DNA from: Teratosphaeria epicoccoides
Lineage: Eukaryota; Ascomycota; Dothideomycetes; Mycosphaerellales; Teratosphaeriaceae
DNA length: 64,000 nucleotides
Reading direction: 5' to 3'
Assembly: GCA_021401465.1 (NCBI GenBank)
Contig: JADDMT010000001.1
Location: 186,001-250,000 of the forward strand
Of the stretch, positions 39,404-49,925 are shown piece by piece. The notes under the pieces were generated by a model that made no database searches, was not told the origin of the DNA, and worked only from the letters and a program-made list of their open reading frames with translations. The translations under genes were made by a program, and so were the position numbers. Numbering within the stretch: position 1 is the first letter of the stretch; each line of letters begins with the position of its first letter.

Positions 39404-41998
39404 TCACCTATGCCCGAACAATTCCATCTCATCATGCTCGTCCTCATCCTCTTCCGCCTCACCGTCCGACCTCTCCTCCCCGCTATCTTCCTCCTCGCTA
39501 CTCGTCTCCTCCTCCCTCCTAACAGGCTTGACACTTTCATCCGACTCATCATCCTCCTCCGCATCCTCCTCGATCCCCTCACTATCCCACAAAGCATCCT
39601 CGCCATCCAACGTAGAACTCCCAGACAGGGGCCTCTTGCCCGGCCCCAGCGCACCTACATCCCGACTCGTGCCCGCCACAGCCAGCGGGTCAGACCGCAC
39701 ACTCATATTCGTCGGCGATCGGGCCCAGTCCGCTGTGACGCCGCGCATCAGGTCGCGATCCGACATATCCAGTCCTTGCAGGTAATAACGCATGGGCGAC
39801 AGACTCCGGCTAACGGCGTCGAACATGTCAGAGGGGCTGAAGCGAGGGAGCTCAGGCATATTTGGGAGTTCACGACCTGTGAAGTCGCGGAAATTGGGCA
39901 GCTCCCTGCCTGTGAAGTCCCGAAAATTCGGCAAGTCTCTCAAGTTTGGCAGATTGGGCATGCGCGGTAGTCGAGGCATCTCAGGCAAGTTCGGTAGGTT
40001 CGGCATGCTTGGCGTCGTGAACCTGGGAGCCGTGAACGAGGCGCGTCTAGGTTCTTCGTCACGTACGAAGTAGCGACCAGGGCTCTGTGCACCACTGGCT
40101 CGGCGCTCACCTGTATAGACTGGATCTTGCGAAGGTGATGTGGGCACTTGCAAAGCGTTGCGGTCGATCGTAATCTGGTCATTGTCGTTCGCTCCGATGC
40201 CAGCATCGCGAAGCACGAAGTTGCCGGTGAAGTCGTGTTGACGATGAGTGTGAGACTGCTGCTGTCGAATCATGCGCTCTGCGTCGGTCTCTTGATGTGC
40301 CGTGGGCGCCACCTGGTTTGTGTTGTAGCTGTCGCACACCTGGCATTTCAGGCCGAGCCAGTGGAATGGCGTCCAGCTTCGTCTGCCGCAGTCGTTGCAG
40401 CCAACCCAGACTGTTCGAGGCCGTCGCGGATGCGGAAGTGGCTGCTGAGCTGTTGCATTGTCGTCTGCTGGTAGCGCATTCTCATCTGGCTGTGGTATAT
40501 CTACAGTCGGCAGCAGGCCTACCAGCTCCTCGTCGTCCTCGGGCATTGGTTGCGCTGCAATCTCGTCATCCAGCTTACGCCACTGCACGTCCATGTTGAC
40601 GGCGCTTTTGCTGCAGACTGGACATTTGTACGTGACGGCCATGAGATTTTTGTAGCAATCGCCATGCATGTAATGTCCGCATGGCAGACTGACTACAGAT
40701 GTCGACGAATCGAAGAGCCGGACTAGACAGAGGGGACAGTCACCCTCTGTCGCACGCTCGATACAGGGGTGTGACGCCGAGGTTGAGATGGATATGCACA
40801 CATTGCATCGCCTGCAGTGCACATAATCCTTTCCCAGACCCTCACCAACTCTGCATATACCGCAATCATCGCAATGATAGATGCGCTTATTGTTGTCGTT
40901 ATCCCAAAGCTTGCATTTGGGACAGAAATACCATGCTGCATATTCTCCACAATTCATGCACGTCTCCGCTGCCTGCTGTGGTGTCCTGCAGAGCATGCAC
41001 AGCATGTTCTCCGTCTTCTTCCGGTTGAGCTGGTGTTGGAATGGCAGGTCAGGCGCTTGATCGTGGCAATGTCGACATGGGAACCACCTTCGACAGTCAA
41101 AGCATTGCACTTTGACGTTCCGTTTGTAATGTTGGCAGCCGAGCACTGGGGGCAGCTCATCGTCCACGGCCTCGTCTGTGTCGTCATGTGAATCACGATG
41201 TCGCAAGGGTAACGGACTGAAGGTAGGTTCGAAATCTTGGCTATGCACATTGTACGGGTTCTTGGGATCCACCGGTCCTGCCAGACGGCCTCCTTGCTCT
41301 GGTGACGCCTCGGGCCCGTGGCCGCTGTTCAACTGATGCGCGAGAAAGTCCTGGGTCATCAGCAGATGCATGCGCTTCGCCTTCTCTTCTGTCGACACTG
41401 CCAGAGTCCTGATTTCGTGCAGCTTCTGCCTCAGGCTCTTCATGCCATCGTCATCCGGCAACGCCCCCTCCATCCTGCAGTCCTGCTGTGCCTGCTCGGC
41501 AGCCATTCCGACACCGCGACCCCTCTCGGTGGCCGGTTCGTCGATATCTGCCCTCGTTGCGCCAGGCCTGACGCTGCCTCCACCCGCCGAGCCCAGACTA
41601 GAATGCACACTGCTCAGGCTCTCAGGCGCGACTCTGACCGGGTTGGCACTCTGCAGACCATCCGAGTCGAGAGTCCCTGACCGCCGGGACCGATGCGAAG
41701 AATATGAGCCGATGCCCTGCGTTCGTCTCGCGCCACCCACAGGGACAGCCCGGTTCATACCCACATAGCTCCCACCGCCCCCGGCCTCACCCAGCGAGTC
41801 CCCGACGTCCTCTTCTCCGCCCGGACTCGCGGTCCGACAAGGCAAGTCCGAGATCAACGCACTCCCGCCCTGACCATCGACCTGCAATGCGGTCAGACCG
41901 GTCGGATGGTCTTGCGGGGTGGCATGACCGGGCGAGGGTGGCGCACGAGACGGCCGTGCCCGGTCGGCGGCGAAACCATGCAGCCGATCAGTCTGCAT
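39404..41998 (-). CDS. CHY zinc finger and RING-H2 protein, probable E3 ubiquitin ligase (Pirh2/RCHY1-like)
   Basis: Single exon; from the ATG at 41998 the protein is 864 aa. A CHY zinc finger starts near residue 284 (LGCQHYKRNVKVQCFDCRRWFPCRHCHD). A CTCHY segment follows (CMNCGEYAAWYFCPKCKLWDND...YHCDDCGICRVG). A RING-H2 lies near 418-461 (CPLCLVRLFDSSTSVVSLPCGHYMHGDCY...CPVC), then a zinc ribbon near 527-559 (GCNDCGRRSWTPFHWLGLKCQVC). This is the RCHY1 order. The C-terminus holds Pro-Asn-Leu repeats and a long Glu/Asp-rich tail. The frame is open to an ATG at 42235, which would add 79 residues; those look like 5' leader. It likely ubiquitinates nuclear or stress-related proteins. Confidence 0.87.
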   Translation of the reverse strand: MQTDRLHGFAADRARPSRAPPSPGHATPQDHPTGLTALQVDGQGGSALISDLPCRTASPGGEEDVGDSLGEAGGGGSYVGMNRAVPVGGARRTQGIGSYSSHRSRRSGTLDSDGLQSANPVRVAPESLSSVHSSLGSAGGGSVRPGATRADIDEPATERGRGVGMAAEQAQQDCRMEGALPDDDGMKSLRQKLHEIRTLAVSTEEKAKRMHLLMTQDFLAHQLNSGHGPEASPEQGGRLAGPVDPKNPYNVHSQDFEPTFSPLPLRHRDSHDDTDEAVDDELPPVLGCQHYKRNVKVQCFDCRRWFPCRHCHDQAPDLPFQHQLNRKKTENMLCMLCRTPQQAAETCMNCGEYAAWYFCPKCKLWDNDNNKRIYHCDDCGICRVGEGLGKDYVHCRRCNVCISISTSASHPCIERATEGDCPLCLVRLFDSSTSVVSLPCGHYMHGDCYKNLMAVTYKCPVCSKSAVNMDVQWRKLDDEIAAQPMPEDDEELVGLLPTVDIPQPDENALPADDNATAQQPLPHPRRPRTVWVGCNDCGRRSWTPFHWLGLKCQVCDSYNTNQVAPTAHQETDAERMIRQQQSHTHRQHDFTGNFVLRDAGIGANDNDQITIDRNALQVPTSPSQDPVYTGERRASGAQSPGRYFVRDEEPRRASFTAPRFTTPSMPNLPNLPEMPRLPRMPNLPNLRDLPNFRDFTGRELPNFRDFTGRELPNMPELPRFSPSDMFDAVSRSLSPMRYYLQGLDMSDRDLMRGVTADWARSPTNMSVRSDPLAVAGTSRDVGALGPGKRPLSGSSTLDGEDALWDSEGIEEDAEEDDESDESVKPVRREEETSSEEEDSGEERSDGEAEEDEDEHDEMELFGHR
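39845..40010 (-). repeat. In-frame peptide repeats in the CHY-RING gene
   Basis: Within the coding region, the 11-residue unit ELPNFRDFTGR occurs twice in tandem (33-nt units), flanked by degenerate PNLP, EMPRLPRM and PNMPELP units. The DNA copies differ at several positions, so the repeat is not very recent. Confidence 0.7.
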
Positions 41999-42609
41999 CG
42001 AAGATCTCCCACGAAGACGACAACCACAATAATACGACAAAACAGAGCAGACAACGGGACAAAAGCACCTGAAGACCAGATGTGGAATACTCCCAGCTTG
42101 TATCTTCGAAGGAAACTGCACGGACAGAGCAGCCACACATGCGCCCACCTGCATCTGACCCAGACGCCACACTGCTTGTGGCTGCCCGGTTTTCCCTGCC
42201 GGCCCCCTCCGCCACCTTTCCCTGACCGTCGTCATATCACCACGCGCCGTCGTGCATCACAGGGACCGGACACACCCCACCAACGTCGGTACACCACGGA
42301 CTACGCACCTGATGTCCACACGCAACGGCTGCGGACAACCTATCATGACATTCATCTTGTGGTTCGGGAGCGAAGGCAAGGATCGAGCGTGTTCATTCCC
42401 CCGACTGCTGCCAATTGTGTAATGGTTTCATCGTGGCTCTTCGTACTCACTTCTGTCATCACATCTCCAATCGCCCTCAACCCATCTCCAACCCACCTAG
42501 ATAGTGACAAACCAAACGCAATGATGGGTATCAACATTCGTAAAACATGTTCTGTTCATGACAACATTCGAGGCGTCCACGTTGGACCTTACGCTGGTCA
42601 GGCCTCCTC

Positions 42610-45600
42610 TCATTTCCCGTCCATGTGACTCGTGACCGCTTCTGAGCTCTGGCTGTCCTTCGTATCTCCCGTGGCAGTGCTCGCAATCGTAATCACACTA
42701 TTCTTCCGATCTGGCACACTGCGCTTCTCAACGAGCAAGTTTTCCGCCGAGGGCAGATCTGGCTGCGTAGTCTTGAAGCTGAAGCTATTGTTCTTCATGA
42801 ACATTTCCCATCGCTCTTTGCTGCCAGCTGTCTTTGGTCTGTCTTCGTTGCTGTCATTGCTACGCTTACTCTCATTGAATTGTTTGGTGTCCGCCTTGGG
42901 CTCAATGATCAAGCTTCGACGAAAGAATTGCGTTTGGTTGTCGCCGCTCCCAAGCTCGTTCATCTTCTGCATGCTCGCCTCCATCCAAGTTTGCATCTCC
43001 GGGACGACCTGCAGCTTGTACGGGACTTGGAATTTCTGGAGATGGCAGACCACTTTGGCCATTTTAGCGTGCTTGTCAAAGTTAATGATGGTGACGGCCT
43101 CGCCATTGTCGGTTGCCGCTCCTGGAAGCTGCTTGGTCTTGGGGTAGTATTCCGAAAGCATTGTCAAGTCGGTCAAAGTGATGCCCAAGAACGGTATGCA
43201 TGGCGCCACGGGGTCCTCCAGACGCTTGCGGAGGGCAGCATGGTTGCGGTTGCTGTCGGTGATGGTATTGAGTTCATCAAAGCGGAGCTTGGTCTTTTTC
43301 GAAACCGCCTCCCACGTACGTTTCAGCCGCTTGATGACAGAGCTATTCAAAGACGCCATGATGGACATGAGGGAGTCGTAGTTGTTCAGCTCCAAACAAC
43401 GTTGCGCGATCTTCGTCCAGTGCTTGATGATCAGAGCTCGCTTCTTCGCATCCTCAGGGGCCAGGATGGTATCGCCAACAACATTCCCCAGAGCAGTATT
43501 CAGCTTAATCATTCCGCGCACATTTGGACTGACTTGAGTCTCGGGCGTATTCCACTGCAGGCTCAGCAGCTCGTCTGGCTGGATGCTGCAGAAGACCTTT
43601 GCTGTCATGAGCGTGAACTGTCGCGCGAGCTCGAGCGGATCAAAGTCCAAGATGGAGCAAGTGCTGGAGGTTCCTTTGAGTGCGTTCCTCAGCGCGGAGA
43701 GCTGGCCCTTGCTAATCACAGGCTCGGGTGCGGCCTTGCCATCTTCCTGCAGGTGAGCAATCGACATGGTGGTCTTGCCGACGCCAGAAACCAGAGGGCC
43801 GCAGGGCGTGCCCTCTGCGTATGCTGCACTGACCCTGCGAATCAGATCGACCATTCTATCCCCGGCAGATTGCGAGAAAGGCTTCAATTTGTGCACTGCA
43901 AAGTATCGAATATCACCGAGCGCGTCCTGGTCTGCCTCGGCATTCCAATACGTCTCTAACCAGCCTTTGAAAACATTGTATATCCTAAAGCGTACCGCCC
44001 TGTTCTCTCCCACATAGTCAAAGCGTTCGGAGAGCGCCTGTGCCAGCTCTCGCGGCGTTGTGAACATCCGGAAGGTCACGTAAAAGGCCGTGGCGAACTG
44101 AGGCTCTGGTGCAGCATCATTGGGCGTGATTTGCTCAACCAAGGCCGGCAAGCTGCCTCCGGTCACCTGGCCGCTGTGGTTCAACGTCAACTCACTGGCA
44201 AACGTCTTGAGGAGCAATTCACTTTCGGCTTCTTGAGCTGCTTCCGTCTCATTCGTCTCTGCAACGTCGCCAGAACGCCTGCTTGACAGGCTGGTAAAGC
44301 TGTTGACAAGTCCGGAATCCAGATTGTTCGTGTCCTTTCCGTGATCTGGAGTCGTAGCCCTGGTGGATCCTTCAGAGACGTGACTGATGCCGGAGTCACG
44401 AGCGCTGCTGTGAACGGTGTCTGTAGACCCCGTAAGAGACATTCCGACGCTTGCTTGTCGTGCTGGGCTACGCTCACTACGCGAGGCTGGCCTGCTGCAC
44501 TGAGTCGGAACTGTGTAGTTTGTGCCTGATAGCCGCGCAAGCGAACGTCTGTGCATCGAAGGGATGATATGTAACGATTTCTGAGAGACGGTAGAGGTGG
44601 GCGTCATCGGAGTGGATGTGTCTGAGCCTAATGCTGGAGACTCCAAGCCGAAGTCAAACGACCCACAAGCGAGGACTGAGCTTCGTATCGGCGGCGGTGG
44701 CGGAAGTATCTTCTTAGACAGCCGCTTTTCGAAGGAGTTCATAAATCGCGAGCCGCGTTGCTGGAACGACGTTGACCAGGCCTCTGGACTGGTCGGAGGC
44801 GAGCTTACAGGTGCAGGTGGTTGCTCCAACTCGAAGTCTCCCAACTGTTCGATCAGGGCCCGGGTCCTAACGACGCACACTCCTGCAACCCTGATCAAGC
44901 CTGTACCAACGCTGACAAGTCGACTGGACTGCTGCGGCATGATGACCACATCACCGTCATCCAGATCCGAGAATTTGAAGACGTCCTTCGTGGCCTTGAA
45001 GAGCTCGTCCAATTTCGATTCGAACTCATTTCGAGCCACTTGCACTGAGGCCGAACGGAAGCTGTCTCGAGCATGCACTTCTGTAGCGATTGCCAACATG
45101 TTCTTGCACGCCCTGACGAGCCGCTCTGTCGTCTGCATGAGTTCTCCCGACGGCCGTGAATGCAAGTGATGCCCGATGAAGGCGCCGATATGGCTGATGC
45201 AAGCATCGTGCACCTTGGCAAGTTGGTCGGAAGCCAGACCGCTTGGCGGGGCTCGGTCTGCTTCTACCTGAGACAGACGATGTGCCATGGAGCCAGGTCG
45301 CACATGCAAGACCGAGGAAGGGCACATCGTTGCCTTTCGTGGCGAGCTGTTGCTCTTCTCGGCCCCGCCATCTGCTTGGGTGCCTGGGATGCCAGCAGGA
45401 CACATTGGGTTGGATTTCGCAGAGTCCATTGAATGAGCGATGCTTGCTCTTTTATCAGCTTCCGATCCTGCAACTCGGTTGTCCATTTCCAGCGGAGGTG
45501 TGACGGGCTTCTGGGCAGCTTCATTCTGCCGGACTTCGGTCTTATACTCGTTGTACTCCTTCAGCCATATATCCACAAAAGTCGAAGCTCTGGTCACCAC

Positions 45601-46335
45601 CTTGAAAGCCTTCGTCATGAGATCTTCGATCAAATAATGTACCACTTCGCCGGCAAACGGCTCGCTAATCGTCTCTTGTAAATTCTTGGCTATCTGCACC
45701 AGGGACGACAAATCTGCCAGCAGACCTTTGCGCATGCGACGAATGCCCACGCATCGCTGAACAAGTACGGCGTCTCGATGCAAACAATCTGCATGTTCAA
45801 GCAGATATCGCACCCCAGCTATAAGCCCACGGATGTAATCCTGGCGAACGAATGTGGAGAGATTTGCGTCTTCGTTAGCTCGAAGCAGGTCCCAGAACTG
45901 CGTCATGGCGTTCAGTAGATTTCGCATGTATGGGTGATCGTATGCCTCGCAATAATTTGTCGGAAGCCATCCACGTGTACCATTGCTGAGTACGGTACCA
46001 TCTGCCCATCCGTTTGCGTGGACTGAATGTATCAGGATCAAGTCGCCCGGTCTGATCGTTACCGTCGACAATAGCGGATCGTCGCCAGTCGCTACACTGG
46101 TCGAAGGATCGTATGGGTAGAATACGCGCAGGTAATTGTGAAACAAATTGTGGCCATTTGAAGACTCGTTATTGTTGCCATCAGGGCAAATGGGCGTGTC
46201 CGGAGGCGTCATGTGTATGTGTATCGCCATTGCCTTACTGATACCAGTGTGAAGAGAGGGCCGTGACGATCGTTTCCGAAGCATCGTATCCTGTCTGACG
46301 GAAGACGCGTCATTTTGCAAGGCTAACATTTCCAT
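42610..46335 (-). CDS. CDC25: SH3-domain Ras guanine nucleotide exchange factor (Cdc25 type)
   Basis: Single exon, 1241 aa. An SH3 domain sits at about residues 68-135 (YLRVFYPYDPS..., then DLILIHSVHANGWADGTVLSNGTRGWLPTNYC). A long Ser/Pro-rich linker follows. A RasGEF N-terminal domain begins near 707 (LLLKTFASELTLN...ATAFYVTFRMFTTPRELAQAL...RIYNVFKGWLETYW). The catalytic CDC25 domain starts near 905 with LDFDPLELARQFTLMTAKVFCSIQPDELL and includes RALIIKHWTKIAQRCLELNNYDSLMSIMASLNSSVIKRLKRTW and CIPFLGITLTDLTML. It catalyses GDP release from Ras at the plasma membrane and so feeds cAMP and MAP kinase signalling. Domain order equals that of yeast Cdc25. The antisense frame at 42880-43959 is a shadow. 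Confidence 0.92.
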   Translation of the reverse strand: MEMLALQNDASSVRQDTMLRKRSSRPSLHTGISKAMAIHIHMTPPDTPICPDGNNNESSNGHNLFHNYLRVFYPYDPSTSVATGDDPLLSTVTIRPGDLILIHSVHANGWADGTVLSNGTRGWLPTNYCEAYDHPYMRNLLNAMTQFWDLLRANEDANLSTFVRQDYIRGLIAGVRYLLEHADCLHRDAVLVQRCVGIRRMRKGLLADLSSLVQIAKNLQETISEPFAGEVVHYLIEDLMTKAFKVVTRASTFVDIWLKEYNEYKTEVRQNEAAQKPVTPPLEMDNRVAGSEADKRASIAHSMDSAKSNPMCPAGIPGTQADGGAEKSNSSPRKATMCPSSVLHVRPGSMAHRLSQVEADRAPPSGLASDQLAKVHDACISHIGAFIGHHLHSRPSGELMQTTERLVRACKNMLAIATEVHARDSFRSASVQVARNEFESKLDELFKATKDVFKFSDLDDGDVVIMPQQSSRLVSVGTGLIRVAGVCVVRTRALIEQLGDFELEQPPAPVSSPPTSPEAWSTSFQQRGSRFMNSFEKRLSKKILPPPPPIRSSVLACGSFDFGLESPALGSDTSTPMTPTSTVSQKSLHIIPSMHRRSLARLSGTNYTVPTQCSRPASRSERSPARQASVGMSLTGSTDTVHSSARDSGISHVSEGSTRATTPDHGKDTNNLDSGLVNSFTSLSSRRSGDVAETNETEAAQEAESELLLKTFASELTLNHSGQVTGGSLPALVEQITPNDAAPEPQFATAFYVTFRMFTTPRELAQALSERFDYVGENRAVRFRIYNVFKGWLETYWNAEADQDALGDIRYFAVHKLKPFSQSAGDRMVDLIRRVSAAYAEGTPCGPLVSGVGKTTMSIAHLQEDGKAAPEPVISKGQLSALRNALKGTSSTCSILDFDPLELARQFTLMTAKVFCSIQPDELLSLQWNTPETQVSPNVRGMIKLNTALGNVVGDTILAPEDAKKRALIIKHWTKIAQRCLELNNYDSLMSIMASLNSSVIKRLKRTWEAVSKKTKLRFDELNTITDSNRNHAALRKRLEDPVAPCIPFLGITLTDLTMLSEYYPKTKQLPGAATDNGEAVTIINFDKHAKMAKVVCHLQKFQVPYKLQVVPEMQTWMEASMQKMNELGSGDNQTQFFRRSLIIEPKADTKQFNESKRSNDSNEDRPKTAGSKERWEMFMKNNSFSFKTTQPDLPSAENLLVEKRSVPDRKNSVITIASTATGDTKDSQSSEAVTSHMDGK

Positions 46336-49300
46336 ACTCGAGAAATCCGGGTTCCAAGTGGCCAGGTTGCTAATGCGTGGTATTCGGCGCCATAAGACAG
46401 GACGTTCGACAGAGTGACGCCTTGCTGGTGGCTGCGAGGGGCTTGTGGGTCAGCCTAGGTCATGCATGTTGTTGCTCGAGGAATGTGGTGCTACTGCGGA
46501 GGTAACATCAACCTCAAACTAACTACTAACCTCGACAGCAAAGCGGCTGAGTGGTAGCTAATTTATGCGGCCTCCGGAATACCGGGCGTTCCAATCGCTC
46601 AGCAGTTCACCGGCGTGACCATTGACTGGACCCCTCGAGTGTGGTCGAATGGTAATGTGTTGTTCTACGCCGAATGTGTTCAGATCGGTCTTCCGCAGTT
46701 TTCAGCCGCAGGCAAAATGAATGTGTCGTTGGCGAGGGTCCACGGAGACGGAAGCAGTGGCCAAGGATTGTCGAGATGTTTGAGAGTCCGGGTCGACGCA
46801 AGGATCAAGCCTTCATCGAAAGATATCAGGGCAAGAGCAATGACTAGGAGAAAGATGCAACGATCGCATCCAGCCTGCCGTCGCACGATAGCTCTTGACG
46901 CTCCTTGTTGACGACGCGTTCGAAGGGTGGGCAAGCAAGACGCGATTGTAGGGAGGGAAAAGATTTGGTTGACGGGTGGAGTGTACCTTTCCAATTGCAC
47001 GGAGGCTTTCTGCGCGGCGTGGAATAAGGTTGTGCTATCCGGATTGAAGGGATCTGCGCTGCGCGCACGACAACAGCCGGCACTCGATCAGCACAAGAAA
47101 ATCAGGCACATGTACCTACGCTGGGGCCTCCCAGCATGCTAAGTTTCGAGCGGTCGACGACCAGGGCAGAGCTGGGCGAACATTATTATTGACGCTGCCA
47201 CTCGCTCGGACCTCTTTTCCTCAGATTCCATCAGTAGTCAGTCGGAGCGACGCATGCAGCGAACGTCCCAAATTTGACGATAGTTGGACGTGTTCTGCAC
47301 GCCAGAATGCGCATCGTGCTCCGCTGGCGTCATGCCGCACCAGCTCTCCGCGATCACTACTCCGCGAACACTACTCCGCGAACACTACTCCGCGAACACT
47401 ACCGTGGTACGGCAGCGCTCACCGCGGTCGCGAGTTGCGACAGTACAGTCGCCACGACAGTCGACACCACAGTCTACCCCCCCCCCTCCCCCCCTCCGAT
47501 AGATTAGTATTTGATGCCGACGAACCAAGCGACGGCGGACGAGCCGACAATCGCGAAGGAGCACTCTCACCTCAGGCGCTAAGCAGATTTGGAGTTGGAT
47601 TCGGCCCCTGGTATGCGACCCGTCACCCACCCGCATTGCCCGCTAAAGGAATCGGATTATCGAGCCTACTCGAATATTCCCGCGCTCGGCTCGACACGTG
47701 AAATAGACAAAAATGCGTTGACCCGTTGTGATACTCTCCAGGTACCATGGTGCAGCTCTTGCTAGACTGTAGCACCATGACACAAGTGCTACCGTCTGGC
47801 TGGTAGCCGTTGTTGGCTCGATTCGCGCTCGTTATTAGATGAACCTGCACACGACCAGCACAAAAACCACTGCTACAGTACATGTCTGGCAGCCGCGATC
47901 AACGTCTCGGACGCTTGCCGCTATCACGATGCGTCTATCACATCGCCGGCTTCTGGCCTAGTAGTCTGCTAATCGGAGTCGTTGCCAGAGCTGCAGACCG
48001 AACAGCAACGCTACCAAGCCTCAGAGATTGTGATATGTAATCATGGATATGCATGCATCCGATGATGCTGCACCTGCAGTGGTTGGCAGAATTTCCAGAT
48101 CAGGTTCATCGTCCTGCTGACGCCACCTCAAAATCCACAATGTCCGTGTCGGCACCCTTACAATATTCTCATCACACCGCCTCGAAGTCCAAATCACGGC
48201 TGCAACTACAAGCAGCTACTTTGACGACCCCGGCCCTTGCATAGCGATCCATCTCATGTCGACGGATCCCCATAGCACTGAGCCTCGACCTTCCACCATG
48301 GTTCTACACAAACCAAGGACTGACAATATGTCGCATGGATCCTGATCTAGGTGGCTCCGATCGCAGCAGAGCCCCAGAAAACGTTCGTGTTCGACATGAC
48401 CATCCGCCCTTCGGTCCCAACAAGCTGTTCGACGCAGGGAGGAGCAACACCTTGATTCCATGATCTTGTTGCAAGGAAGTCCTTGAAAGCGTCTATATTG
48501 GAATGCTGCTTGCAGCTCTAACGCCGGCGCACGAACGAGGGCTCATGCACATTTCGTCACCATACTAGACCCAACGCTCCTGGTGCTTTTGCTTGGAAAC
48601 GTCTTGCTCGAAGCGGCATCCATGCCGAAGGAAAAGGATGCGCCTACTGGTCAAATTGCTCGTCGACAGATCCTCTCTGCTTGACGGTTGTTCAAAGACA
48701 GACAACTATAGCACCCAATGCCACCATCCGATCTGACCAGCCGTGGCGAAGGTATAACTCCGGAAATACCCTCGACCACTAGTGGAAACACGAATCGCAC
48801 AACAAGATGTGCCCCACGACATGATGCAGGTCCACGAACGCTGATCAAGACAAGCTACTGGACTTGACAACCTACTGCGCTTTTGGATCCTCTGGCGCTT
48901 GCCAACTTTGCGTCCGCACGTGGCACATGACTGGCAGAACCGAAGAATAGGGTCTCCATTGTATTGCCAAGGCAATTCCGCGTGGACTGCATGGGTAAGG
49001 TACGTGAGGTACCTGACAACTCGACCACCTTCCTAAAACACTCATTCTCCCGAGTCAGGCCCCAGGTCGTCCAGACAATACTTGCACTACATACTTAACT
49101 TCGAAGAAAACGGATACATGTCAAGCAAAACGTCGTCCCCGCAGGCTTAACATATGACAGGAATATTTCTGTACGACACTCGACGCTTCCTGCACCGTGC
49201 TTCCAACCAAATTCAGGAAATCTGCGTGGTGCGAGTCAGCGACGTGCAGAGACAACCACGTCTCGGCAGATGCGAGTCATCTGTCAACAGATCTGCTATG

Positions 49301-49925
49301 GTCTCGTGGTGCAACGGTCGTTCATGCAGCAGTCTGATGAGCGTCCTGCGTTCGCTCTAACAATAGTACAGCCATGCACAGCCGCTGTGATATGGGCAGT
49401 GCTATATGCCGCTTCAGAAGACACCTCCATGTCATTGATCCGGAAATGCGCTGTGCGTCAGGCGCACCCAAGATTGGCAGCCATTGTCGTGCGCTGCTAC
49501 GGTGGATGCAACAAGGGTCCAAGCGACAATGGCAGAAACATGCGCAGCAGGCTACCACCGCCCGCTGCCTGTCATCCACGCCACCTTCATCGGGCGACGC
49601 AGCTTTGAGTATACACCAGCCCAGCCCTGCTTCTCTTGCACGCGACACGACACCCTGAGTGTCTCTGCGTGACTGCACGAGCCTGACTTCAAGCGAGCAC
49701 GACAGCCTAATTTCCGAACAGAAATCGCGCCATACATAACGACGCAGGGCCATTTCCACCTGTGAAGACTGCAGAACACATGTCTGCGATCCGGACGTCA
49801 AGATCGTATGCAACCTATTTTCGAGCATGTTGCACTTGATCGAGGCAAGCTGTCAGATCGAACATGATGCCTATGGCGCTTCCTTCTCAGCCAGGGCCCA
49901 AGCTCTGCGTGAAACACACTGTGTT
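46336..49925. other. Largest gene-free stretch in the window (3.6 kb)
   Basis: No gene, tRNA or mobile-element domain was recognised. It contains the promoter of the RasGEF gene at its left end, a 14-bp minisatellite at 47346-47403 and a C-rich run near 47477-47498. Open frames on both strands are short and inconsistent. Confidence 0.4.
47346..47403. repeat. 14-bp minisatellite ACTACTCCGCGAAC
   Basis: Three perfect head-to-tail copies of ACTACTCCGCGAAC at 47356-47397, with a degenerate copy before (CTCCGCGATC) and a partial one after. The unit is not a multiple of three and the region is non-coding. Confidence 0.85.

Noticed and set aside
39191..39970. 259-codon plus-strand frame opposite the CHY-RING acidic tail
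   Set aside because: Leu/Ile/Pro-rich text generated by the complement of the Glu/Asp codons; no independent support.
42880..43959. 359-codon open frame antisense to the RasGEF gene
   Set aside because: It lies opposite the conserved CDC25 catalytic domain and has no domain of its own; a shadow of strong codon bias.
47346..47403. CRISPR-like repeat array
   Set aside because: Units are 14 bp and directly adjacent with no spacers, in a eukaryotic genome; a minisatellite.
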